DNA from: Phosphoribacter sp964647395 | GTDB lineage: Bacteria > Actinomycetota > Actinomycetes > Actinomycetales > Dermatophilaceae | Assembly: GCA_964647395.1 (NCBI GenBank) | Contig: CAZYHR010000140.1 | Location: 1 to 7,115 of the forward strand | Length of the DNA: 7,115 nucleotides | Direction of reading: 5' to 3' | In this document: one piece after another, positions 1-5,339 of the stretch | How positions within the stretch are numbered: position 1 is the first letter of the stretch | How the letters are laid out: each line of letters begins with the position of its first letter | The notes under the pieces: generated by a model | What the model was told of the DNA's origin: nothing | Databases searched by the model: none | Seen by the model: the letters and a program-made list of their open reading frames with translations, nothing else | Program-made: the position numbers and the translations under genes

Positions 1-1
1 G

Positions 2-778
2 CCCCACGCCGACGCCGAGCGCTACCGCCGGCTGCACGTCATCGTCGGTGACTCCAACATGAGCGAGACCACGACCCTGCTCAAGGTCGGCTCGGCCGAC
101 CTGGTGCTGCGGATGGCCGAGGCGGGCCTGGTCATGCGCGACCTGGCCCTGGAGAACCCGATCCGCGCGATCCGCGAGATGAGCCACGACATGACCGGCC
201 GCCGCACCGTGCGGCTGGCCGACGGCCGACAGCTGTCCTCGCTGCAGATGCAGACCGAATACCTCACTCGCGCGAAGGAGTTCGCCGATGCGGAGGGGCT
301 GCTCGACGGCCCCCACGGGCGGGTCGTCGACATCTGGGAACGCACCCTCGCCGCCGTCGAGACCGGCAACCTCGGCCTGGTCGACCGCGAGATCGACTGG
401 GTCATCAAGTGGCGCATGCTCGACCGGTATGCCGCCAAGCACGGCCTCGAGCTGGACGACCCGCGGCTCATGCAGCTCGATCTGGCCTATCACGACATCA
501 ACCGTCGCCGGGGCCTGTTCCACCTGCTGCAGCGGCGCGGGCTGGCCACCCGGGAGTGCACCGACCTGCAGGTCTTCACCGCCAAGGTGCAGCCGCCGCA
601 GACCACCCGGGCGCGGCTGCGCGGCGAGTTCGTCAAGGCGGCCCAGGAGCGCCGGCGCGACTTCAGCGTCGACTGGGTGCACCTCAAGCTCAACGATCAA
701 GCCCAGCGCACCGTGCTCATCAAGGATCCCTTCCAGTCCGTCGACGAGCGGGTCGAGCGGCTCATCGCCGCGATGTGA
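2..778 (+). CDS. pafA: Pup--protein ligase PafA, C-terminal part (5' end outside window)
   Basis: PafA uses ATP to join the C-terminal glutamate of Pup (prokaryotic ubiquitin-like protein) to lysines of target proteins in the cytoplasm, marking them for the mycobacterial-type proteasome. The reading frame is open from the left edge. It begins PHADAERYRRLHVIVGDSN and continues with NPIRAIREMSHD, EIDWVIKWRML, QLDLAYHDINR, QPPQTTRARLRGEF and DWVHLKLNDQAQRTV, ending VDERVERLIAAM. I recognise these blocks from mycobacterial PafA. About 258 residues are present of a usual length near 450-480, so the N-terminal ATP-binding and catalytic acidic residues are off-window and cannot be checked. An internal ATG at 59 is not the start, because conserved sequence continues upstream of it. 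The related depupylase Dop is less likely, given the match to PafA and the pafB/pafC genes downstream. The visible part is intact and ends in TGA. Confidence 0.96.
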   Translation, partial: PHADAERYRRLHVIVGDSNMSETTTLLKVGSADLVLRMAEAGLVMRDLALENPIRAIREMSHDMTGRRTVRLADGRQLSSLQMQTEYLTRAKEFADAEGLLDGPHGRVVDIWERTLAAVETGNLGLVDREIDWVIKWRMLDRYAAKHGLELDDPRLMQLDLAYHDINRRRGLFHLLQRRGLATRECTDLQVFTAKVQPPQTTRARLRGEFVKAAQERRRDFSVDWVHLKLNDQAQRTVLIKDPFQSVDERVERLIAAM

Positions 779-798
779 GCCAGCACAGGCGCGCGGGT

Positions 799-804
799 TA
801 CAGT
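799..804 (+). promoter_or_regulatory. Candidate -10 box for the FKBP lipoprotein gene
   Basis: TACAGT fits the actinobacterial -10 pattern TANNNT. It lies in the 59-bp gap after pafA, 33 bp before the GTG start at 838, so it would give a 5' leader of roughly 27 nt that contains the GAGG ribosome-binding site at 827-830. No convincing -35 element is visible. Inferred from pattern and position only. Confidence 0.4.
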
Positions 805-837
805 GGCAGGCCCCCGAACCCCACCCGAGGACGTCCC

Positions 838-1905
838 GTGCCCATCCGGTATGCCGCCCACCGCCCCTGGCGTCGCCACCTCGCCGCGGTCGGTGCGGCA
901 GCCGCGCTGACCCTGACCGCCGCCTGCGGCTCGACCGCCTCGGGCCCCGGGACCACCACCGGCCCGACGGCGTCCACCGGCGCGCCGACGACGACCTCGG
1001 TCGCGCCGGTCAGCGTGCCCGAGCCGACCGGCACGGCCGCGGACCGACAGGTCCTGGAATCCATCTCGGTGGCCGGTGGTGAGGACCTCAAGAAGGCTCC
1101 GACGGTGACCCTCGCGGTCAAGCCGGTGGGGGTGTCGACGACGACCCGCCGGGTGCTGCAGCCCGGCAACGGCCAGCTGAGCACGACCGGCAGCCAGGTC
1201 ACCGTGCACATGGCGGTCTTCAAGGGCTCTGACGGGTCGCTGCTGGACTCGACCTACGAGGCCGCCCAGCCGCAGACCCTGGCGGTCGGCGGTGCCGACC
1301 TGGTGCCCGGCTTCCGGTCCGCGCTCATCGGGGTGCAGCCCGGTGAGCGGCTGCTGGCGATCATCCCGCCGGCCGAGGGCATCCCGGCGGCCGGGCGCGC
1401 CCAGCTCGGGCTGGCCGACACCGAGCACCTCGTGCTCGTGGCCGACGTCGTCTCGGTGGTCACCCCGCTGGCCGAGGCCGAGGGGACCCCGGTCACCCCG
1501 CCCGCCGGGCTGCCGACGGTGACCTTCACCTCGGGCACCGGGCCGACGATCACGGTGCCGACCGGGCAGGCCCCGCCCACCGAGCTGGTCAGCCAGCTGC
1601 TCGTCGAGGGGACCGGGCCGGAGGTCAAGGCCGGACAGTCCACGCTCATGCACTACACCGGGGTGCTGTGGCGGGACGGGTCGGTCTTCGACTCGTCCTG
1701 GCCGCGGCAGCAGCCGCTGCCGGTCGTCATCGGCACCGGCAGCGTCATCCCCGGCTGGGACAAGGGCCTGGTCGGCAAGAAGGTCGGCTCGAGGGTGCTG
1801 CTGGTCATCCCGCCCGCCGAGGGCTACGGCGCCGCCGGCAGCCCCCCGAAGATCTCGGGCACCGACACCCTGGTCTTCGTCGTCGACATCCTGTCCGCCA
1901 CCTAA
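838..1905 (+). CDS. Exported lipoprotein with two FKBP-type peptidyl-prolyl isomerase domains
   Basis: Predicted 355-residue lipoprotein that would speed proline cis/trans isomerisation in proteins outside the membrane. GTG at 838 was chosen because GAGG (827-830) lies 7 nt upstream and a signal peptide begins there: RPWRR, a hydrophobic Ala/Leu stretch, then TAAC with the candidate lipidated Cys30. A Thr/Pro/Gly-rich linker follows. FKBP-like domain 1 (about 95-207) is degenerate: at the positions matching FKBP12 Tyr26, Trp59 and Tyr82 it has Met125, Phe159 and Ile182. FKBP domain 2 (about 248-355) keeps the canonical pocket: Tyr273 (HYTG), Phe284-Asp285 (FDSSW), Trp307 (IPGWDKGL), Tyr330 (PPAEGYG) and Phe347. 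The residue at -3 of the lipobox is Thr rather than Leu, so lipidation is likely but not certain. It lies between pafA and a cytoplasmic FKBP gene. The FKBP assignment is firm; substrates are unknown. Confidence 0.9.
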   Translation: MPIRYAAHRPWRRHLAAVGAAAALTLTAACGSTASGPGTTTGPTASTGAPTTTSVAPVSVPEPTGTAADRQVLESISVAGGEDLKKAPTVTLAVKPVGVSTTTRRVLQPGNGQLSTTGSQVTVHMAVFKGSDGSLLDSTYEAAQPQTLAVGGADLVPGFRSALIGVQPGERLLAIIPPAEGIPAAGRAQLGLADTEHLVLVADVVSVVTPLAEAEGTPVTPPAGLPTVTFTSGTGPTITVPTGQAPPTELVSQLLVEGTGPEVKAGQSTLMHYTGVLWRDGSVFDSSWPRQQPLPVVIGTGSVIPGWDKGLVGKKVGSRVLLVIPPAEGYGAAGSPPKISGTDTLVFVVDILSAT

Positions 1906-1907
1906 GG

Positions 1908-1971
1908 CGACCACCCACCGATCCGACCACCCACCGATCCGACCACCCACCGAGCCGACCACCTACCGAGC
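1908..1971. repeat. Four tandem copies of a 16-bp unit
   Basis: Four consecutive 16-bp copies at 1908-1923, 1924-1939, 1940-1955 and 1956-1971. Copies 1 and 2 are identical (CGACCACCCACCGATC). Copy 3 ends GAGC instead of GATC, and copy 4 also has CCTACC for CCCACC. A partial, decayed match (ATCCGACCCACCGAG) recurs just before the ribosome-binding site of the next gene at about 2010-2024. The unit length is not a multiple of 3 and the array starts 2 bp after the stop codon of the FKBP lipoprotein gene, so it is non-coding on this strand. Confidence 0.9.
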
Positions 1972-2031
1972 CGACCCGACCCGCTGACCGGCCGCCCCGC
2001 GGCATACCGATCCGACCCACCGAGGAGAACG

Positions 2032-2430
2032 ATGTTCCGCCAGCAGCCGTCCGGGACCGACCGGAGCAAGCCCGAGCTGGACTACCCGGGCGACCAGCCG
2101 CCCGCCGAGTTGATCGTCGAAGACCTCGAGGTCGGCTCCGGTGAGCCGGCCCGGGCGGGGCAGACCGTCACGACGCACTACGTGGGGTGGGCCTTCTCGA
2201 CCGGCGAGGAGTTCGACGCCTCGTGGAATCGCGGCCAGCCGCTGTCGTTCAAGGTCGGCGTCGGCCAGGTGATCCAGGGCTGGGATCAGGGGTTGCTCGG
2301 CATGCAGGTCGGCGGACGCCGCAAGCTGGTCATCCCGGCGCACCTGGCCTACGGGGACCGCGGCGCGGGCGGGGTCATCGCGCCCGGCGAGTCGCTGATC
2401 TTCGTCGTGGACCTGCTCGACCTGCGCTAG
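2032..2430 (+). CDS. Cytoplasmic FKBP-type peptidyl-prolyl cis-trans isomerase
   Basis: A 132-residue single-domain FKBP, expected to catalyse proline isomerisation in cytoplasmic proteins and possibly to act as a chaperone. It has no signal peptide and no membrane segment. After a polar N-terminal tail of about 25 residues comes a full FKBP domain with the pocket residues intact: Tyr50 (HYVGW), Phe61-Asp62 (EEFDASW), Trp84 (VIQGWDQGL), Tyr107 (HLAYGDRGAG) and Phe124 (LIFVVDLL). The length matches the small actinobacterial FKBPs. ATG at 2032 is supported by GAGGAG at 2022-2027, although the 4-nt spacer is short. It follows the FKBP lipoprotein gene after 126 bp that contain a 16-bp tandem repeat, and precedes pafB after 133 bp of inverted repeats. 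The pair would supply prolyl isomerases on both sides of the membrane. Fold and activity are confident; the physiological role is unknown. Confidence 0.93.
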   Translation: MFRQQPSGTDRSKPELDYPGDQPPAELIVEDLEVGSGEPARAGQTVTTHYVGWAFSTGEEFDASWNRGQPLSFKVGVGQVIQGWDQGLLGMQVGGRRKLVIPAHLAYGDRGAGGVIAPGESLIFVVDLLDLR

Positions 2431-2431
2431 C

Positions 2432-2447
2432 CGGGCCGGCCGGCCCG
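2432..2447. terminator. Perfect 16-bp GC palindrome after the FKBP gene, possible terminator
   Basis: CGGGCCGGCCGGCCCG is perfectly self-complementary and begins 2 nt after the TAG stop of the FKBP gene. As RNA it could form a 6-bp GC stem with a 4-nt loop. No T-run follows, so a classical intrinsic terminator is not shown. U-poor hairpins are, however, often proposed as terminators in high-GC actinobacteria. Its right arm overlaps the first base pairs of the 40-bp repeat that follows. Confidence 0.35.
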
Positions 2448-2526
2448 CCGGGAAACGTTCCAGGCAACCGTTTTCACCGGGGGTGACCCGCCGGGAAACG
2501 TTCCAGGCAACCGTTTCCACCGGGGG
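2444..2526. repeat. Two direct copies of a 40-bp hairpin-forming unit upstream of pafB
   Basis: Units at 2444-2483 and 2487-2526 repeat with a 43-bp period and differ at one base (T2474 versus C2517). Each begins CCCGCCGGGAAACG and ends ACCGGGGG. Inside each is an inverted repeat: GGAAACG at 2494-2500 pairs with CGTTTCC at 2512-2518 around an 11-nt loop, and GGAAACG at 2451-2457 pairs with CGTTTTC at 2469-2475. The single difference turns a G-C pair into G-T, which still pairs as G-U in RNA. Possible roles are a tandem terminator after the FKBP gene, an operator controlling pafB, or a dispersed intergenic repeat. The sequence alone does not decide between them. Confidence 0.85.
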
Positions 2527-2550
2527 CGGGCGGCGACCGATCGCGCAGGG

Positions 2551-2556
2551 TAGCGT
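2551..2556 (+). promoter_or_regulatory. Candidate -10 box for a leaderless pafB transcript
   Basis: TAGCGT fits TANNNT and is separated from the GTG start at 2564 by exactly 7 nt, so transcription would begin at or next to the start codon. This is the layout of actinobacterial leaderless genes, and it agrees with the weak ribosome-binding site here. No clear -35 element was seen. The same geometry recurs before the lipid-kinase gene. Confidence 0.5.
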
Positions 2557-2563
2557 CGGGGCC

Positions 2564-3565
2564 GTGAGTGCGCAGCCGGGAGTCGCCGCCAAGACCGAGC
2601 GGCTGCTCAACCTCGTCATCGCGCTGCTGTCGACCCGGCGGCCGCTGACCCGGCAGCAGATTCGGGTGGCCGTGCCGAGCTACCAGCAGACCGCGTCCGA
2701 CGAGGCGTTCCAGCGGATGTTCGAGCGCGACAAGGACGAACTGCGCGAGCTCGGCATCCCGCTGGTCACCCAGCAGCTCGACGCGAACCACGACGACCAA
2801 CTCGGCTACCGCATCGACCGGCGCGAATACGCCCTGCCGGAGATCACCTTCACCCCCGACGAGGTCGTCGCGTTGGCGCTGGCCGGCCGGGCCTGGACCC
2901 GGGCCAGCCTGGCCGGCGCGGCCTCGGCGGCGCTGAGCAAGTTGGCCGCCGCCGGGGTCGAGCTCGACGACGCATCGCTGGTCGGGGTCGAGCCGCAGGT
3001 GCGCACCAGCGAGCCCGCCTTCGAGCCGATCCGCGGGGCGCTGCAGCGTCGGCAGGCCGTCCGCTTCACCTACCGGCGCGCCGACGGCGCCACCGCCGAG
3101 CGGGTCGTCCAGCCGTGGGGCCTGACCATGTGGCGCAGCCGGTGGTACCTCACCGGCTTCGACACCGAGCGGCAGGCCGAGCGGCTGTTCCGGCTCAGCC
3201 GGGTCGTCGGCACGGTGCGCGCGGTGGGGCGGGCCGCGGCCTACGAGATCCCCGAGGGGCACGAGCCACGGATGGTCGTCCAGGCCGCCGAGAGCACCCC
3301 GGTCGAGCAGCCGCCCGCGGTGCTGCGGGTGCGCGCCGGGGCGGGCAACAGCCTGCGCCGCCGGGCCCGCACCGTCGGCGAGGTGGACGACCAGTGGTCG
3401 CTGCTCGACGTCGACTACACCGACACGGCGGCGCTGGCCCAGGAGGTCGCCGGCTTCGGCCCGGACGTCGTCGTCGAGGCCCCGCCGCGGCTGCGCCACG
3501 CCGTCATCGGGCTGCTGCGCGCCGCACGCGACGCGCACCCGGCCACGCCGGCAGGTGTGCCGTGA
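2564..3565 (+). CDS. pafB: WYL-domain transcriptional regulator PafB
   Basis: PafB forms a heterodimer with PafC. In mycobacteria this dimer activates the RecA/LexA-independent branch of the DNA-damage response. Although the gene neighbours pafA, the protein is not part of the pupylation enzyme. Predicted 333 residues. A winged helix-turn-helix lies at about 10-85 (KTERLLNLVIALLSTRRPLT, then FERDKDELRELGIPL). The WYL domain lies at about 152-215, with the signature RWYLTGFD (Trp194, Tyr195, Leu196) and LFRLSR (208-213). A C-terminal WCX-type region lies at about 240-325. GTG 2564 was chosen because the family homology starts a few residues later and a TANNNT box lies 7 nt upstream. An in-frame GTG at 2483 would add 27 residues encoded by the intergenic hairpin repeat and is unlikely. 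The gene overlaps pafC by 4 bp (GTGA), so the two are probably translationally coupled. Confidence 0.93.
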   Translation: MSAQPGVAAKTERLLNLVIALLSTRRPLTRQQIRVAVPSYQQTASDEAFQRMFERDKDELRELGIPLVTQQLDANHDDQLGYRIDRREYALPEITFTPDEVVALALAGRAWTRASLAGAASAALSKLAAAGVELDDASLVGVEPQVRTSEPAFEPIRGALQRRQAVRFTYRRADGATAERVVQPWGLTMWRSRWYLTGFDTERQAERLFRLSRVVGTVRAVGRAAAYEIPEGHEPRMVVQAAESTPVEQPPAVLRVRAGAGNSLRRRARTVGEVDDQWSLLDVDYTDTAALAQEVAGFGPDVVVEAPPRLRHAVIGLLRAARDAHPATPAGVP

Positions 3566-4590
3566 GCCCACCGGCGCGCCGCGCCCAGGAGTCCGCGACC
3601 GAGCGGCTCTCCCGGCTGCTCACCATGGTCCCGTGGCTGCTGGCCCACCAGGGGGTCGACATCGACGCGGCGGCCGAGCAGTTCGGGCTCACCCGGGCGC
3701 AACTCGAGGCCGACCTCATGCTGCTGTTCGTCTGCGGGACGCCCGGGCATCTGCCCGACGACCTCATCGAGGCCGAGTGGGAGGACGGGCGGGTCTACGT
3801 CGGCAACGCCGACACCATCAGCCGGCCGTTGCGGCTCAACGTCGACGAGGCGCTCACCCTCATGGTCGGGCTGCGCGCCCTGGCCGCCACCGCCGGGGTC
3901 GCCGAGCGCGACGCCGTCCTCTCGGCGCTGGCCAAGCTCGAGCAGGCCACCGGCGAGACGGCCGGGGCCGCGTCCCGGATGACCGTGGCCCTGGCCGACA
4001 CCTCCGGCGACGCCGTGCTCGCCGACGCCACCCGGGCGGCCCGCGAGCAGCGTCGGGTGCACCTGAGCTATCAACCGTTCGGCCGCGACGAGGTCACCGA
4101 GCGGGCCGTCGACCCGATGCGGGTCGTCAACCTCGAGGGCCGCTGGTATCTCGAGGGCTGGTGCCACCGGGCCGAGGACACCCGGCTGTTCCGGCTCGAC
4201 CGGGTGCAGGCTCTGCACCTGCTCGACGAGCCCGGCATCCCGCCGGTCCAGGCCCGCCCCCGCGACCTCGACGGCGCGCTCTACCAGGCGGCCCCGACCG
4301 ACACCCGGGTCACCGTCGTCGTCGACCCGGCGGCCGCCTGGGTGCCCGACTACTACCTGGCCGAGAGCGTCGAGACGCTGCCCGACGGCCGGCTGCGCTG
4401 CGTGCTCGCCGCCGCCGACCCGGGCTGGGTGCGCCGGCTGGCCTGGCGGCTCGGCGGGCTGCTCACCGTACAGGAGCCGGCCGGCCTCGCGGCCCAGGTG
4501 CGGGCCGGCGCGGCGGCCGCGCTCGCGGCATACCCGGAGGCGGGTGCGGCGGACGAGGCCGGGACGCGGCAGCCGGGGGAGCGCGGCTAG
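3562..4590 (+). CDS. pafC: WYL-domain transcriptional regulator PafC
   Basis: Partner of PafB in the PafBC activator of the RecA-independent DNA-damage regulon, as known from mycobacteria. Predicted 342 residues, a paralogue of PafB with the same layout. An N-terminal winged-helix region lies at about 11-60 (ERLSRLLTMVPWLLAHQGVD, then FGLTRAQLEADLMLLFVCG). The WYL domain lies at about 150-215 with GRWYLEGW (Trp195, Tyr196, Leu197) and LFRLDR (209-214). A WCX-type C-terminal region lies at about 235-325. GTG 3562 overlaps the pafB stop as GTGA, and AGG at 3553-3555 may serve as a ribosome-binding site. The protein ends with an Ala/Gly/Glu-rich tail. pafB and pafC are separate genes here, unlike the fused pafBC of some Micrococcales such as Arthrobacter. 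The stop TAG shares its last base with the next gene's GTG. Confidence 0.93.
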   Translation: MSPPARRAQESATERLSRLLTMVPWLLAHQGVDIDAAAEQFGLTRAQLEADLMLLFVCGTPGHLPDDLIEAEWEDGRVYVGNADTISRPLRLNVDEALTLMVGLRALAATAGVAERDAVLSALAKLEQATGETAGAASRMTVALADTSGDAVLADATRAAREQRRVHLSYQPFGRDEVTERAVDPMRVVNLEGRWYLEGWCHRAEDTRLFRLDRVQALHLLDEPGIPPVQARPRDLDGALYQAAPTDTRVTVVVDPAAAWVPDYYLAESVETLPDGRLRCVLAAADPGWVRRLAWRLGGLLTVQEPAGLAAQVRAGAAAALAAYPEAGAADEAGTRQPGERG

Positions 4591-4922
4591 TGCGGGTCGT
4601 CGGCTGGGTGCTCGTGTGGCTGGCGCTGATCGGCGGCTCGGCGTGGTGGCTCTATCAGCGGGTGCGTTGGCTGTGGGGCCGCGCCGCCGCCCTGTCCGAC
4701 CAGGTCGCCGAGGCCGAGCAGCAGGCCGCCGAGGTCGCCGCCCGGGCGCGAGCGGCAGCCGAGCAACGGCTGCGCGACGCCCCGCCGCCGGCCGAACCGG
4801 CGATCTTCCGCCATCCCCTCGACGTCGCGATCGAGCGGGCCGACCTGCGCGAGCGGCACCGGCTCGAGCGACAGCTCTCCCGCGCCGCACGTCGGCCCGG
4901 GTGGGCGCGGCACGTAGACTGA
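4590..4922 (+). CDS. Small single-pass membrane protein with coiled coil, function unknown
   Basis: I do not recognise a named family. The predicted 110-residue protein has one N-terminal transmembrane helix (about 4-23, Trp-rich: GWVLVWLALIGGSAWWLYQ). An Ala/Glu/Gln/Arg-rich segment predicted as coiled coil follows (about 31-63), then a PPPAEP hinge (65-70) and a basic, highly charged C-terminal region rich in Arg and Glu (about 73-110). The likely topology puts the charged part in the cytoplasm, because Arg/Lys residues follow the helix. GTG 4590 shares one base with the pafC stop, and GGGGGAG at 4575-4581 is a good ribosome-binding site 8 nt upstream. Coding is supported by this tight coupling, the clear domain pattern and the 26-bp gap to tatA. 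Its position between pafC and tatA could mean a role with either, or simply co-transcription. Confidence 0.78.
   Translation: MRVVGWVLVWLALIGGSAWWLYQRVRWLWGRAAALSDQVAEAEQQAAEVAARARAAAEQRLRDAPPPAEPAIFRHPLDVAIERADLRERHRLERQLSRAARRPGWARHVD
4915..4920 (+). promoter_or_regulatory. Candidate -10 box for tatA inside the end of the preceding gene
   Basis: TAGACT fits TANNNT and overlaps the last codons and stop of the small membrane-protein gene (GTA GAC TGA). Transcription would start near 4927, giving a leader of about 22 nt that contains the AAAGG ribosome-binding site at 4937-4941 before the ATG at 4949. No strong -35 element is visible. A pattern-based inference. Confidence 0.4.
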
Positions 4923-4948
4923 GGGCACCCGAGTCGAAAGGCCGCCCC

Positions 4949-5293
4949 ATGTGGAGAGACCTATTCCAGCCGAGCCACCTGCTCATCCTGGCGCTGCTGC
5001 TCGCCGTGCTGTTCGGGTGGAAGCGGCTGCCGGACATGGCGCGCAGCCTCGGGCGCTCGATGCGGATCTTCAAGTCCGAGGTCAGCGAGATGAAGAACGA
5101 CGGCAGCACGCCGCGGCCCAGTCCGGCCGCTTCCGACACCGTGACCGGCGACGTCATGGCGCCGCGCAGCACCCCCACCGCCGCGCCGACCGCGACCCCC
5201 ACGGCGCCCCCGACCACGGCGCCCCCGACCACGGCGCCTCCCGCCGGTGCGCAGCCGCAGCCGGAGACCGCGCCTCGCGACGGCACGAGCTGA
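4949..5293 (+). CDS. tatA: Sec-independent (twin-arginine) translocase subunit TatA
   Basis: TatA subunits gather at the TatBC receptor and form the passage through which folded proteins with twin-arginine signals cross the cytoplasmic membrane. Predicted 114 residues. A short N-terminal transmembrane helix (about 9-22) has His10 at the position of the conserved polar residue (Gln8 in E. coli). The Phe22-Gly23 hinge follows, then an amphipathic helix (about 26-50: KRLPDMARSLGRSMRIFKSE) and a polar tail. ATG 4949 is supported by AAAGG 7 nt upstream and the family's usual N-terminus; reading further upstream in this frame loses homology. The tail is rich in Ala, Pro and Thr and carries a short TAPPT repeat. 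tatC follows after 46 bp. A tatB gene is not in this window; in actinobacteria it is usually elsewhere. Confidence 0.94.
   Translation: MWRDLFQPSHLLILALLLAVLFGWKRLPDMARSLGRSMRIFKSEVSEMKNDGSTPRPSPAASDTVTGDVMAPRSTPTAAPTATPTAPPTTAPPTTAPPAGAQPQPETAPRDGTS
5201..5240. repeat. 15-bp in-frame tandem repeat in the tatA tail
   Basis: The 15-bp unit ACGGCGCCCCCGACC occurs exactly twice (5201-5215, 5216-5230), followed by a 10-bp near-copy (5231-5240). It is in frame and encodes TAPPT-TAPPT-TAPP, residues 85-98 of TatA, within the disordered C-terminal tail. Copy number can change without a frameshift. Confidence 0.85.
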
Positions 5294-5339
5294 CCGCGGC
5301 CCCGCGCCCACCGACCCCCTTCCAGGAGACGCCGTCCCC

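Noticed and set aside
409..837. Upstream extension of the FKBP lipoprotein frame from ATG 409
   Set aside because: It would overlap most of the pafA C-terminus and bury the signal peptide and lipobox. GTG 838 has a ribosome-binding site and puts the signal sequence at the N-terminus.
697..1962. Long minus-strand open frame of about 420 codons opposite the FKBP lipoprotein gene
   Set aside because: It is antisense to a gene with clear homology and a good start. Its translation is a low-complexity Arg/Gly/Asp-rich sequence typical of GC-rich shadow frames.
2444..2526. CRISPR-like array or insertion-sequence end
   Set aside because: There are only two copies with a 3-bp gap, no spacers, no cas or transposase gene nearby, and no target-site duplication.
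2483..2563. N-terminal extension of PafB from GTG 2483
   Set aside because: The 27 added residues are encoded by the hairpin repeat and do not resemble PafB. The start at 2564 fits both homology and the leaderless promoter layout.
2528..2566. PafBC-type (RecA-NDp) promoter upstream of pafB, implying autoregulation
   Set aside because: The sequence before the TAGCGT box does not match the TTGTCRGTG-N8-TANNNT pattern known from mycobacteria. The boxes before fkbp1, tatA and the lipid-kinase gene do not match it either.
3415..5286. Minus-strand open frame of about 620 codons spanning pafC to tatA
   Set aside because: It crosses four well-supported genes, has repetitive Gly/Arg/Ala composition and shows no recognisable domain. 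High GC content removes stop codons from such frames.
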